Part shown: positions 7,062 through 14,981 of the stretch, in pieces | Position numbering within the stretch: position 1 is the stretch's first letter | Layout: each line of letters begins with the position of its first letter | Source of the DNA: Scybalousia_A sp963588535 | Lineage (GTDB): Bacteria > Bacteroidota > Bacteroidia > Bacteroidales > P3 | Length of the DNA stretch: 15,424 bases | Assembly (NCBI GenBank): GCA_963588535.1 | Contig: CAVAII010000034.1 | Location: forward strand, 1-15,424 | Reading direction: 5' to 3' | Translations under genes and position numbers: made by a program | The notes under the pieces: generated by a model | The model's input: only the letters and a program-made list of their open reading frames with translations | Databases searched by the model: none | Told to the model about the DNA's origin: nothing

Positions 7062-8822
7062 TTATTGTTTTTTAGCCTCTACCAAAGCCAAGTACAATTC
7101 GTCTAATTGTTTTTGGTCAAGGTAATTAGGTGAGTCGCTCATAAGGTCTCTACCGCTATTGTTCTTAGGGAAGGCGATAAAGTCACGAATAGAGTCAGCA
7201 CCTGCAAAGATAGAGCATAATCTATCGAAACCAAATGCAATACCTGCGTGAGGAGGTGCTCCAAACTGGAAGGCGTCCATTAAGAAACCAAATTGTTTCT
7301 GTGCAGCCTCGTCAGAGAAGCCAAGAGCCTCGAACATACGCATTTGCATATTTCTATCGTGTATTCTAACCGAACCACCGCCGACTTCTGTGCCGTTGAT
7401 AACCAAGTCATACGCCCAAGCCCTTACTTTGGCAGGGTCTTTGTCCAATAGGTCAGGGTAGTCCTCAGGGTTAGGGGCTGTAAATGGGTGATGCATAGCG
7501 TAGAAACGTTGATCCTCTTCGCTCCACTCTAATAATGGGAAGTCTGTTACCCAAGTTATAGCGTAGTTGAAAGGATCTCTTAGGTTCATTTGGCTACCCA
7601 TCTCCAAACGCAAAGCACACAATTGAATCCTTACAGGCATAGCCTTACCGCTCATAACAAGCATAAGGTCGCCTTTCTCAGCAGAGAACTTGTCGGCTAT
7701 TGTTTGCAAATCGGTTTGAGAGAAGAATTTATCAACTGAGGATTTGAACGTGCCGTCCTCATTATATTTGATATAGACTAAGCCTTTGGCACCTACTTGA
7801 GGGCGTTTGACAAAGTCTGTTAGGGTATCTAATTGTTTTCTTGTGTAAGACGCACAGCCTTTTGCACAGATACCTACAACCAATTCGGCATCATCGAAAA
7901 CCGAGAAACCTTTGCCTTTGGCTACGTCGTTAAGTTCTACAAAACGCATATCAAACCTTAAATCAGGCTTATCGCTTCCGTAGTATTTCATAGCATCTGC
8001 CCAAGTTATACGTTGGAAAGTACCGAATTTAAGGCCTTTCTCTTTCTCGAACAAATGTTTAATCAAACCCTCGAACATATTCAAAACGTCCTCTTGCTCA
8101 ACAAAAGACATCTCGCAGTCTATTTGAGTAAACTCTGGTTGACGATCTGCTCTTAGGTCTTCGTCACGGAAACATTTAACTATTTGGAAATAACGGTCAA
8201 AGCCTGCGACCATTAGTAATTGTTTGTATTGCTGTGGAGATTGAGGCAAAGCATAGAATTGATTAGGGTTCATACGAGAAGGAACTACAAAGTCTCTTGC
8301 TCCCTCTGGTGTAGAACGGATTAAGAAAGGTGTCTCAATTTCCAAGAAACTCTCGTTAGATAGGTAGTTTCTAATTAGTTGTGCTAAACGATGACGAAGT
8401 TCCAAATTCTTTCTAACCACAGGACGACGAAGGTCTAAATAACGATATTTCATTCTCAACTCGTCTCCACCGTCTGTGTTGTCCTCGATAGTAAATGGCG
8501 GTAGTTTAGCCGTGTTCAAAACATTGATTTTGCTAACCTCTATCTCGATATCTCCTGTTGGAATATTTTTGTTCTTATTACTTCTTTCGCAGACAGTGCC
8601 TGTTACTTGAATAACATATTCTCTACCAAGTGTTTTGCTTTGCTCGTATAGAGATTTATCTTTTTCGATATTGCAAACCAATTGAGTAATACCATAACGG
8701 TCTCTCAAATCTATAAAAGTCATACTTCCCAAGTCTCTAACTCTCTGTATCCAACCACAAAGCACAACTTCTTTGTTACAATCTTCTATTCTTAACTGAC
8801 CACAAGTCTTTGTTCTTAACAT
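7062..8822 (-). CDS. aspS: Aspartate--tRNA ligase (bacterial type)
   Basis: It charges tRNA-Asp with aspartate in the cytoplasm. The 586 residues match the length of bacterial-type AspRS. The N-terminal anticodon-binding OB fold carries VLCGWIQRVRDLGSMTF (about 20-36). The class II core follows: KYRYLDLRRP (125-134), the flipping-loop region TPEGARDFVVPSR (171-183), LPQSPQQYKQLL (192-203) and motif 2 FRDEDLRADRQPEFTQ (218-233). A GAD insert domain lies between about 280 and 420, then HHPFTAPNPED, GGGSVRIH, and motif 3 with G531-F-D-R534. Motif 3 reads GFDR where E. coli has GLDR. Leu31, rather than the His seen in non-discriminating enzymes, suggests a tRNA-Asp-specific form. It is the last gene of a likely ackA, acyltransferase, aspS run, with a 36-base gap upstream. 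Confidence 0.98.
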   Translation of the reverse strand: MLRTKTCGQLRIEDCNKEVVLCGWIQRVRDLGSMTFIDLRDRYGITQLVCNIEKDKSLYEQSKTLGREYVIQVTGTVCERSNKNKNIPTGDIEIEVSKINVLNTAKLPPFTIEDNTDGGDELRMKYRYLDLRRPVVRKNLELRHRLAQLIRNYLSNESFLEIETPFLIRSTPEGARDFVVPSRMNPNQFYALPQSPQQYKQLLMVAGFDRYFQIVKCFRDEDLRADRQPEFTQIDCEMSFVEQEDVLNMFEGLIKHLFEKEKGLKFGTFQRITWADAMKYYGSDKPDLRFDMRFVELNDVAKGKGFSVFDDAELVVGICAKGCASYTRKQLDTLTDFVKRPQVGAKGLVYIKYNEDGTFKSSVDKFFSQTDLQTIADKFSAEKGDLMLVMSGKAMPVRIQLCALRLEMGSQMNLRDPFNYAITWVTDFPLLEWSEEDQRFYAMHHPFTAPNPEDYPDLLDKDPAKVRAWAYDLVINGTEVGGGSVRIHDRNMQMRMFEALGFSDEAAQKQFGFLMDAFQFGAPPHAGIAFGFDRLCSIFAGADSIRDFIAFPKNNSGRDLMSDSPNYLDQKQLDELYLALVEAKKQ

Positions 8823-8858
8823 CTTATTTTATATATATTTATAGTCTTTTTTTGTGTC

Positions 8859-9431
8859 TTACTGCCCTAAATATTCCTTGCTTAGATTGAAATTCTCAGG
8901 GTGTTTGGCTCTAATATTTTTGTAAAATTCCTTAATAATCTCAAAGTCTTTGTCATAATCTCCGCTCGGCACCAATCTATTCTGCTTATACATACCACAA
9001 GTTTTCTTTTCGTAGTCGATAAAAGCCAGAAAGATAGGTCTTTGCGACTGTTGCGAGATAAAATAATAACCTTTCTTCCAACGCATTGTCTTCTTTCTTG
9101 TACCTTCGGGCGTAAGCACCAAAGAGAAGTTAGGATTAGTCCGTAACTCCTTGATTATATCATCGAAAAACGCCTTTCCATCGTGTCCTCTATCCACAGG
9201 AACAGCACCCAAGGAACGAAGCAAAAGACCAAGAGGAAAGAAAAACAACTCCTTTTTGATAAGGAAATGACACTTAATGCCAAGAGCCCACAGACCTGCT
9301 CTGCCCCATACAAAATCCCACATGGATGTATGAGGAGCCTCGATTATAACAGCGTTTTTCATCTCCTCGCTATAATCAGCCATTAAACGAAAACCACCTA
9401 ACCTTAGTATTAGCCTTCCAATTGCTTTCAT
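8859..9431 (-). CDS. PlsC-like lysophospholipid acyltransferase, short form
   Basis: It is a member of the glycerophospholipid acyltransferase superfamily. The HX4D catalytic motif is H34-TSMW-D39, a second block is GAVPVDRG (75-82), and the substrate-binding motif is PEGTR (108-112). At 190 residues it is short for PlsC (about 240), lacking an N-terminal membrane helix, but the core is intact. The hydrophobic FFFPLGLLLRSLG stretch (63-75) probably dips into the membrane. It likely transfers an acyl group to a lysolipid such as lysophosphatidate, on the cytoplasmic face; the exact substrate cannot be read from sequence. It sits between ackA (42-base gap) and aspS (36-base gap) on the same strand. 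Confidence 0.88.
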   Translation of the reverse strand: MKAIGRLILRLGGFRLMADYSEEMKNAVIIEAPHTSMWDFVWGRAGLWALGIKCHFLIKKELFFFPLGLLLRSLGAVPVDRGHDGKAFFDDIIKELRTNPNFSLVLTPEGTRKKTMRWKKGYYFISQQSQRPIFLAFIDYEKKTCGMYKQNRLVPSGDYDKDFEIIKEFYKNIRAKHPENFNLSKEYLGQ

Positions 9432-9473
9432 TGTTGTGTCTCTAAGCCCTTAGCAATTAATATTATAAAAGAA

Positions 9474-10679
9474 TTATTTACACAAATCGTATGTATCCTT
9501 TGCAATTACGTACTCCTCGTCCGTAGTAACGGCTACTAACTTAACCTTACTATCTGGCGTAGAGATAATTCCGTCTGTTGCAACAGTCTCTTGGTTTACT
9601 TTCTTATCAATCTTAGCCCCTAAGAACTCCAAACCTTCGGATATAGCCTCTCTCTGCCACCAAGCATTCTCGCCGATACCACCTGTAAACAAGATAATAT
9701 CAACTCCGCCCATTGCAGCAGCGTAAGAACCAATATATTTCTTAACTCTATAAGCAAACACATCGAAAGCATCTGATAGTTTTTGATTGCCCTCTCTTTT
9801 GCCTGCCATAATGTCTCGCATATCTGTAACTCCTTCGGTTAGACCATTTAAGCCACATTCTTTGGTAATAAACTTGTTTAGTCTATCGAGCGACCAACCT
9901 TCTTTTTGACCTATATATAATACAGCACCTGTGTCGATATCTCCACACCTTGAGCCCATTACCAAACCCTCAACCGTTGTAAAGCCCATAGAGGTATCCA
10001 CGCTTTTGCCGTTAAGAATAGCAGCAACAGAAGCACCAGAGCCTAAGTGACAAGAAATTATCTTAGAATTATTGATATCTATACCACACATTTTGGCTGC
10101 CTTTGGAGCAACATAACGATGCGATGTGCCGTGAAAACCATATCGTCTAACTCTGTCTTTTTCATAGTATTTGATAGGTAAACCATAAAGATAAGCCTTT
10201 GCTGGCATTGTATGATGAAAGGCAGTGTCAAAAACTGCAACTTGTGGTTTGTTAGGCAACAAATGCTCCATAGCCTCAATACCTGCCAAGTTAGCAGGAG
10301 TATGCAAAGGTGCCAATGGTTCAAGAGATTTGATATGCTGTTTTACTTTCTCGTCTATAATCACAGACTTAGTGAAAATCTCTCCACCATGTGCTACACG
10401 ATGTCCGCAAGCCTCTATCTCGTTTAATGAGTCTATAACGCCCATTTGTTTGTCTGTTAAGGCGTTAAGTACCATTGCTATACCTGCTTTATGAGTTGGA
10501 ATAGGTACTTTTTCATAGTGTTTGTCCTTGCCTTGTGGCTTATGAGTAAACTCACCCATCTCTAAGCCTACACGCTCACAAACTCCTTTTGCTAATAGTT
10601 TTGATTCGTTTTCTCCTTGAATATCTATCAATTGATACTTGATAGACGAACTACCACAGTTTAAAACTAAAATTTTCAT
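9474..10679 (-). CDS. ackA: Acetate kinase
   Basis: It interconverts acetate plus ATP with acetyl phosphate plus ADP, and would serve ATP formation in fermentation. I chose the ATG at 10679, giving 401 residues, because MKILVLNCGSSSIKYQL is the conserved family start. The upstream in-frame ATG at 10763 would add 28 Lys-rich residues with no family match and overrun the promoter. Visible active-site residues by comparison with the Methanosarcina enzyme are N7, R94 in HRVAHGGE, D151 in FDTAFHH, H183 in GFHGTSHRY and R244 in GSRCGDID. The phosphate loop HLGSGAS (211-217) and TGGIGENA are also present. No phosphotransacetylase gene is adjacent. It heads the run with the acyltransferase and aspS. 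Confidence 0.97.
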   Translation of the reverse strand: MKILVLNCGSSSIKYQLIDIQGENESKLLAKGVCERVGLEMGEFTHKPQGKDKHYEKVPIPTHKAGIAMVLNALTDKQMGVIDSLNEIEACGHRVAHGGEIFTKSVIIDEKVKQHIKSLEPLAPLHTPANLAGIEAMEHLLPNKPQVAVFDTAFHHTMPAKAYLYGLPIKYYEKDRVRRYGFHGTSHRYVAPKAAKMCGIDINNSKIISCHLGSGASVAAILNGKSVDTSMGFTTVEGLVMGSRCGDIDTGAVLYIGQKEGWSLDRLNKFITKECGLNGLTEGVTDMRDIMAGKREGNQKLSDAFDVFAYRVKKYIGSYAAAMGGVDIILFTGGIGENAWWQREAISEGLEFLGAKIDKKVNQETVATDGIISTPDSKVKLVAVTTDEEYVIAKDTYDLCK

Positions 10680-10721
10680 TTCTTTATTATATTTTTCTTT
10701 TTTACCTTCTTTTTTGAGTGT

Positions 10722-10729
10722 CAAAATTA
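10722..10729 (-). promoter_or_regulatory. -7 box of the ackA promoter
   Basis: TAATTTTG on the minus strand matches TAnnTTTG and lies 42 bases before the chosen ackA start. No TTG sits 19 bases upstream, so only half the promoter is supported. Its place inside the possible longer reading frame argues for the shorter ackA start. Confidence 0.5.
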
Positions 10730-10819
10730 CAATATTTTTTGCAAATAGAGTAACTAATCTCAATATTTTACTAAAAATAACGTTAGAAAAGGTAATTTAT
10801 TTGAAAAACACAGCAGAAA

Positions 10820-11191
10820 ATGAGAGTAGATAAATATTTATGGTGCGTTAGAGTATTTAAGACAAGGACTTTAGCCTCAGAGGCTTGCGATAATGGTAAG
10901 GTAGTAAGAGAGGGTGTTAGTCTAAAACCGAGCAAGGAAATAAATGTTGGAGATGTATTGACAATCAACCTTAACCCCCTAAGAAAGACCATAAAAGTAA
11001 AACAAATCCTAAACAATAGAGTAGGAGCAAAGGACGTCCCTAATTATATGGAAGACCTAACGCCAATGGCTGAGTATGAGAAAATAAGGATGATGCACGA
11101 TATGATGTTTGAAAAACGAGACTCTCACATCGGTCGCCCTACCAAGAAAGACAGACGTAGCATAGAGAAATTCAAAAACAACGATTTTTAG
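10820..11191 (+). CDS. hslR: S4-domain RNA-binding protein, Hsp15 (HslR) like
   Basis: The N-terminal S4 domain (about 1-60) has the typical pattern MRVDKYLWCVRVFKTRTLASEAC, then GKVVREGVSLKPSKEINVGDVLTI. The C-terminal tail, GRPTKKDRRSIEKF, is basic and matches the Hsp15 style ending. Length 123 is close to the usual 130. In E. coli, Hsp15 binds stalled 50S subunits carrying nascent chains and helps recycle them; the same role here is inferred. It is divergent from ackA with 140 bases between starts and converges on dtd with a 47-base gap. No clear Shine-Dalgarno or -7 box is visible; TTTATTTG near 10797-10804 is a one-mismatch candidate but very close to the start. Confidence 0.85.
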   Translation: MRVDKYLWCVRVFKTRTLASEACDNGKVVREGVSLKPSKEINVGDVLTINLNPLRKTIKVKQILNNRVGAKDVPNYMEDLTPMAEYEKIRMMHDMMFEKRDSHIGRPTKKDRRSIEKFKNNDF

Positions 11192-11243
11192 TCTATTACT
11201 TTTCGATTTCTAATTCTATTACTTTTCGATACTTTCGTCTATT
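11192..11243. repeat. 23-bp-period direct repeat between convergent genes
   Basis: TCTATTACTTTTCGAT occurs identically at 11192-11207 and 11215-11230, a spacing of 23. TCTATT starts a third time at 11238, again 23 bases on, overlapping the end of dtd. The other 7 bases of each period are not conserved. It fills the gap between the S4 gene and dtd. Confidence 0.7.
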
Positions 11244-11691
11244 CCTTTAATTTTGTGTCTATTATAATAGTTACAGGACCGTCATTACAAAGCGTTACTT
11301 GCATATCTACTCCAAAGACTCCCGAAGGTATTTGTTTTTGGAAACTCTCCCCAAGACGCAACAAGAATTTCTCATACATAGGGCGAGAGAAGTCTGGTTT
11401 AGAACTCCTTAGATACGAAGGACGATTACCTTTCTTAGTCGAGGCAAACAGCGTAAACTGACTAACCACAAGTATTTCACCCTCCGCCTGCTTGATATCC
11501 AAATTCATTACTCCGTCCTTATCATCGAATATCCTTAACCCTACGATTTTCTTTACCAAAAACTCTATATCGTCCTCAGTATCCGTATCTTCCACAGCCA
11601 CCAAGACCAACATTCCCTTCTTAATCTCGCTAACCACCTTTCCCTCAATCTCTACCTTCGCCTCCTTGCATCTCTGTATAACTACTCTCAT
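11239..11691 (-). CDS. dtd: D-aminoacyl-tRNA deacylase
   Basis: It hydrolyses D-amino acids (and glycine mischarged on tRNA-Ala) from tRNA, a proofreading step in the cytoplasm. The 150 residues match the family length of about 145-150. Both hallmark motifs are present: SQFTL at 77-81 and GPVT at 138-141 in a CNDGPVT context. The N-terminus MRVVIQRCKEAKVEIEG is also typical. The C-terminus ends shortly after the GP motif, as in other members. It lies 45 bases downstream of the N-acetyltransferase gene on the same strand, so the two may be co-transcribed. A purine-rich AGAGAGAA precedes the ATG. Confidence 0.97.
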   Translation of the reverse strand: MRVVIQRCKEAKVEIEGKVVSEIKKGMLVLVAVEDTDTEDDIEFLVKKIVGLRIFDDKDGVMNLDIKQAEGEILVVSQFTLFASTKKGNRPSYLRSSKPDFSRPMYEKFLLRLGESFQKQIPSGVFGVDMQVTLCNDGPVTIIIDTKLKE

Positions 11692-11736
11692 TTTTTCTCT
11701 CTAACTATTTGTTATACTTTTTTTTACTACCTCTTT

Positions 11737-12318
11737 CTACTTTATCCTTCTAACCTTGCCGTTTTCCATTTTATAGACAAAATTACTTTCTCTCTCCGTT
11801 GCAATACCTTCTTTATCAAACAATAACCTATGTCCATACTCACCCACAAAGCCAAGTCTAACGGCAGGATTACCTATCCAACACTCATAATCGCCGATAT
11901 CCTCTCGAATCACAGCCCCTGCACCTATCAAACAATACTTGCCCAAAGTATGCCCACAAACAATAGTAGCGTTAGCACCAACGGAGGCACCTTGTTTAAT
12001 AAGGGTAGCCTTGTACTCACTTTTGCGACTAATAGCCGATCGAGGATTAATCACATTAGTAAATACGCACGAAGGACCTAAGAACACATCGTCCTCACAT
12101 CTTACTCCTGTATAGACACTTACATTGTTCTGAACCTTACAATTATTGCCCAAAACAACCTCGGGCGAGATAACAACATTCTGCCCAATATTACAACCTT
12201 TGCCTATCGTACAGCCTTGCATAATATGCGAAAAATGCCATATCTTAGTGTCTTTGCCTATCTTACACCCCTCGTCAACAATAGCCGTAGGGTGAGAAAA
12301 ATATTCTTTCGTCTCCAT
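11737..12318 (-). CDS. WbpD/WlbB-like sugar N-acetyltransferase (left-handed beta-helix)
   Basis: The hexapeptide repeats of a left-handed parallel beta-helix run from about residue 8 to 150: PTAIVDEGCKIGKDTKIW, HIMQGCTIGKGCNIGQN, VVLGNNCKVQNN, ASVGANATIVCGHTLG and CLIGAGAVI. The insert LGPSCVFTNVINPRS (about 81-95) and KSEYKATLIKQGASVGANATIVCG are characteristic of WbpD/WlbB. Those enzymes acetylate UDP-2-acetamido-3-amino-2,3-dideoxy-D-glucuronate using acetyl-CoA for O-antigen or surface glycan sugars. The protein would form a cytoplasmic trimer. The last 35 residues leave the helix. It is divergent from a flippase gene, which supports a glycan role, but the other genes for such a nucleotide sugar are not in this window, so the exact substrate is open. 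Confidence 0.88.
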   Translation of the reverse strand: METKEYFSHPTAIVDEGCKIGKDTKIWHFSHIMQGCTIGKGCNIGQNVVISPEVVLGNNCKVQNNVSVYTGVRCEDDVFLGPSCVFTNVINPRSAISRKSEYKATLIKQGASVGANATIVCGHTLGKYCLIGAGAVIREDIGDYECWIGNPAVRLGFVGEYGHRLLFDKEGIATERESNFVYKMENGKVRRIK

Positions 12319-12338
12319 TTCTTTTATGTATTAGAGTG

Positions 12339-12346
12339 CAAAATTA
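12339..12346 (-). promoter_or_regulatory. -7 box of the N-acetyltransferase promoter
   Basis: TAATTTTG on the minus strand matches TAnnTTTG, 20 bases before the ATG at 12318, giving a leader of about 14 bases. No convincing -33 TTG is found at the right distance. Confidence 0.45.
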
Positions 12347-12357
12347 CAAAAAAGTAT

Positions 12358-12365
12358 TAACTTTG
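12358..12365 (+). promoter_or_regulatory. -7 box of the flippase promoter
   Basis: TAACTTTG on the plus strand matches TAnnTTTG, 23 bases before the ATG at 12389. The -33 TTG is not evident. It lies only 11 bases from the opposing -7 box, so the two divergent promoters overlap. Confidence 0.5.
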
Positions 12366-12388
12366 CAGTTTCTAACTAAAAAAAGACT

Positions 12389-13621
12389 ATGTTCAAAAAG
12401 ATATTAAACACGCTATTTATGAAGTTCTTTACCGCTGGTGCAGGCTTTGCGATTATTATCTTAGTCTCTCACCTCTTAGGCACTATGGGTAAAGGACAAC
12501 AAGCCATTATAGTCTTTAATATCAATATCTTATTGCTGTTTCTTACGCTACTCGGTAACTCTACTCTTGTCTATTTAGCCCCAAGAAAAAAGTTCTCCGA
12601 ATTGTTTTTTCCTTCCTTTGTTTGGAGTCTTGTCTGTACGATAATTATTATATTAATCAGTCTAACAGGCGTTTTGGACTTCTTTGCAGGCACTGCCGAG
12701 ACTAAGAAATATTTCCTACAAACCATTCTTATCTCCTTGCTCGCCTCTGTAACCGAGATAAACTACTATTACTTAATGGGTAAGCAAAGAGTAATAGAGG
12801 CTAACAACCTAAAACTTATCTACCCCCTAACTAACCTTATCCTAATCCTAACAATGTGGTTATTAGGCGTTTTTAACTCTATTTCGAATTACGTCTTTTC
12901 GCTTTGGATAGCCTACATTCTTTCCTTAATATATGGAATATATATCCTAAAAGACGAGTATAAAAGCCTATATCTCCTTAATAGAAAAGAACTTATCCTT
13001 AATACCAAGATATTATTTAAGTTAGGTGCCGTTAAGCAAGTAGGATCCATAGCACAGACCTTTGTCTATCGTTTAGCCCTTATGTTTATGCTCTATTTCT
13101 TTGGTACTCAGGGCGAAATCTATAACGGAATATACTCTAATGCTACCTCTATTTCCGAGGCAATTCTATTGTTTGGAACATCCCTTGCATTAGTCCAATA
13201 TTCCTCTCTATCTAACACATTATCAAACCAAAAAGCCAAACAATTAACTATAAAGATGACCCTATTGAATGTCTCTGTTACCTTCCTTTGTCTGTTAGTC
13301 GTCTGCTTACTTCCTCAAAAGTTTTGGGTATTTCTGTTTGGTACTGGATTTGAACAAGTTGGCTATATAATACGAATACTTGCTTTGGGTATCCTATTGC
13401 TCTCCTCTACAAGCAATATTACTCAATATTTTGCCTCACGAGGTAATTTCTCCATTACCGCCTCTGCCTCACTCTGCTCCTTAGTGGCGACTTTGATATT
13501 TGGCTATATACTTATACCTCAATATAATATAGTAGGTGCAGGACTAACAGCCGTCCTTGCATACGCAGTTGGTTTTATAATTGAATTTATATTTTTCTTA
13601 AAATGGATAAAAAGAGAATAA
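12389..13621 (+). CDS. Polysaccharide flippase, Wzx/MATE-like
   Basis: It is an integral inner-membrane protein with about 12 hydrophobic segments, for example residues 15-35, 40-62, 72-97, 105-127, 140-160, 165-187, 218-238, 250-270, 286-306, 320-340, 350-373 and 380-405. The N-terminal MKFFTAGAGFAIIILVSHLLGTMGKGQQAI is typical of oligosaccharide flippases of the MOP superfamily (first-helix F-T-x-x-x-G, then a loop with G-x-x-x-Q). Members move lipid-linked glycans to the periplasmic face. At 410 residues it is at the short end of the family. The end runs into the next gene by 19 bases, so translation is probably coupled. The gene is divergent from a sugar N-acetyltransferase, which fits a glycan pathway. 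The glycan cannot be named. Confidence 0.85.
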   Translation: MFKKILNTLFMKFFTAGAGFAIIILVSHLLGTMGKGQQAIIVFNINILLLFLTLLGNSTLVYLAPRKKFSELFFPSFVWSLVCTIIIILISLTGVLDFFAGTAETKKYFLQTILISLLASVTEINYYYLMGKQRVIEANNLKLIYPLTNLILILTMWLLGVFNSISNYVFSLWIAYILSLIYGIYILKDEYKSLYLLNRKELILNTKILFKLGAVKQVGSIAQTFVYRLALMFMLYFFGTQGEIYNGIYSNATSISEAILLFGTSLALVQYSSLSNTLSNQKAKQLTIKMTLLNVSVTFLCLLVVCLLPQKFWVFLFGTGFEQVGYIIRILALGILLLSSTSNITQYFASRGNFSITASASLCSLVATLIFGYILIPQYNIVGAGLTAVLAYAVGFIIEFIFFLKWIKRE

Positions 13622-14874
13622 TAGTTGCTATCTGTCTAATTCTTATTAGTTTAGGAGCATTTGCACAAACAAAAAAACACACTTATCAATCCTTATCACA
13701 AAAAGATATGGACGAAATAGACGAGATGATGTTCAATCGTAGCGTCTGCTCATTTATTGTCTCACAGAGTATTCCGATAGGTCCGATTAATCTTACAAAT
13801 GTCTTAAACACTGTGTCTTACAACCCTGTCGAGGGTACTCGTATTAGGCTTTCTGCCGAGACCAACAACAAGGCTTTCTCCTCTATTAAGGCTCTTAAAA
13901 ACCGTCTTGCCCTTTCGGGTATGATTGCGTATGGTACTAAGGATAACAGAATTAAGTACGCCGTTGGTGCTGCCTTCAACTTTGCAAAAAAACCAAAAGG
14001 TGTCTATTCTTTTCCTTGTAGTACGCTGACTATCAATTGGGAAGACAATACTTACTCTCCTTCTTACTCTAACTACGATATTGCGTACCTCTCTTATTCT
14101 ACTTGGGATAGGTTCTATTTCGCTCGTAAACAGCAACTTTCAGTCTATTTCTTGCAAGAGTTCAAAAACCACCTCTCGCTCCGTCCGTACGCCTATTATC
14201 AACACATTAACTCCTATATACTATATGATAATGAGCAACTTATAGAGCAGTTAGACCCCTCTTACGACTATATCAACAAGGCATTTGGTATGGAGGTCGC
14301 TTATAGTCAGTCCACTAACGCTTTCTCTATCGCTAACAACCTCTCCTCTCGTTTCTATTCCCTTCCAACTCGTTTCTCACTTAACTACTCTTATAACCTC
14401 CAATCATACATTAACGATAAGCAGTACAGTAAGTTAGAGGCTAAAATACAGCACCGTTTTCTTTTCAAGCCTTTGGCTCTTGATTTTAGAATCGTAGGAG
14501 GTACTATTTTAGGCTCAAGCAATCACTATATGTACTTCACTCCCAACTATATGGCTAACGCTGTTAGTAATACTTTTGGTTTTAACCTCTACTCGCCTTA
14601 TACGGTCGCATTTAAGCACTATTTACAGACTTTTACACAGTTAAATCTTGGAGGTATCTTATTGGATAACATTAGTTTCCTAAGGGAGTTTCGACCTAAT
14701 GAGTTTATCAACCTCAAAGCCCTTCTAACCCCTGACTCAGACCCTTACCTTGAGGTCGGCGTTGGTATCGACCATATTTTCTCTTTCTTTGGTTTAGAAT
14801 TTGTCTACCGCCTAACGAAAGACAATCCTTACAATATGCCTACTTACGCCCTCAAACTCCGCTGTAATATATAA
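13603..14874 (+). CDS. Outer-membrane beta-barrel protein, DUF5686-like C-terminal part
   Basis: The signal peptide is MDKKRIIVAICLILISLGAFAQ. After a short linker, the sequence is a chain of amphipathic, aromatic-rich strands. Several stretches resemble the barrel part of DUF5686 proteins: NPVEGTRIRLSAETNNKAFSS (about 69-89), LSGMIAYGTKDNRIKYAVGAAF, FSIANNLSSRFYSLPTRFS, then LEVGVGIDHIFSFFGLEFVYR near the end. Full-length DUF5686 proteins have a carboxypeptidase-regulatory-like domain and more N-terminal sequence (about 800 residues). Here the protein has 423 residues and starts almost directly with the barrel. The ATG lies inside the flippase frame; a signal peptide right after it supports this start. 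Coupling to a flippase suggests a role in surface glycan or envelope assembly, but this is inference. Confidence 0.75.
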   Translation: MDKKRIIVAICLILISLGAFAQTKKHTYQSLSQKDMDEIDEMMFNRSVCSFIVSQSIPIGPINLTNVLNTVSYNPVEGTRIRLSAETNNKAFSSIKALKNRLALSGMIAYGTKDNRIKYAVGAAFNFAKKPKGVYSFPCSTLTINWEDNTYSPSYSNYDIAYLSYSTWDRFYFARKQQLSVYFLQEFKNHLSLRPYAYYQHINSYILYDNEQLIEQLDPSYDYINKAFGMEVAYSQSTNAFSIANNLSSRFYSLPTRFSLNYSYNLQSYINDKQYSKLEAKIQHRFLFKPLALDFRIVGGTILGSSNHYMYFTPNYMANAVSNTFGFNLYSPYTVAFKHYLQTFTQLNLGGILLDNISFLREFRPNEFINLKALLTPDSDPYLEVGVGIDHIFSFFGLEFVYRLTKDNPYNMPTYALKLRCNI

Positions 14875-14879
14875 AGCAA

Positions 14880-14907
14880 AAGGACTCCTAAACAAATAGA
14901 AGTCCTT
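14880..14907 (+). terminator. Hairpin after the flippase-barrel operon, weak terminator
   Basis: AAGGACT (14880-14886) and AGTCCTT (14901-14907) form a 7-bp stem with a 14-base loop, starting 6 bases after the barrel stop codon. The run that follows is T-rich but broken (GAATTAGATTAATTT), so termination is plausible, not sure. Confidence 0.45.
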
Positions 14908-14951
14908 GAATTAGATTAATTTAGAGTCGTCAAAAAAGACGTAAGAAGAAA

Positions 14952-14980
14952 GTTTAAGAAATAAGTTTTTTTACTTAAAC
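14952..14980 (-). terminator. Hairpin after the HU-like gene, possible terminator
   Basis: GTTTAAG (14952-14958) and CTTAAAC (14974-14980) form a 7-bp stem with a 15-base loop, one base past the stop of the minus-strand gene. On that strand it is followed by TTTCTTCTT. A loop holding seven T in a row is unusual. Confidence 0.4.
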
Positions 14981-14981
14981 A

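Noticed and set aside
8823..8858. A separate promoter for aspS in the 36-base gap
   Set aside because: The gap is too short and has no TAnnTTTG on the minus strand; read-through from ackA is simpler.
10079..10494. Short open frames on both strands within ackA
   Set aside because: They overlap the highly conserved acetate kinase core and have no recognisable features.
10680..10763. Longer acetate kinase start at 10763 adding 28 residues
   Set aside because: The added residues are Lys-rich and unlike any acetate kinase start, and the frame would cover the -7 box at 10722-10729. The family start MKILVLNCGSSS is at 10679.
11192..11243. 23-bp repeats as a CRISPR array
   Set aside because: There are only two full copies with 7-base gaps and no palindrome or cas genes; spacers would be about 30 bases or more.
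13804..14136. 110-residue minus-strand open frame opposite the second barrel gene
   Set aside because: It is Arg- and Val-rich antisense sequence, with no start context, inside a gene with clear signal peptide and barrel strands.
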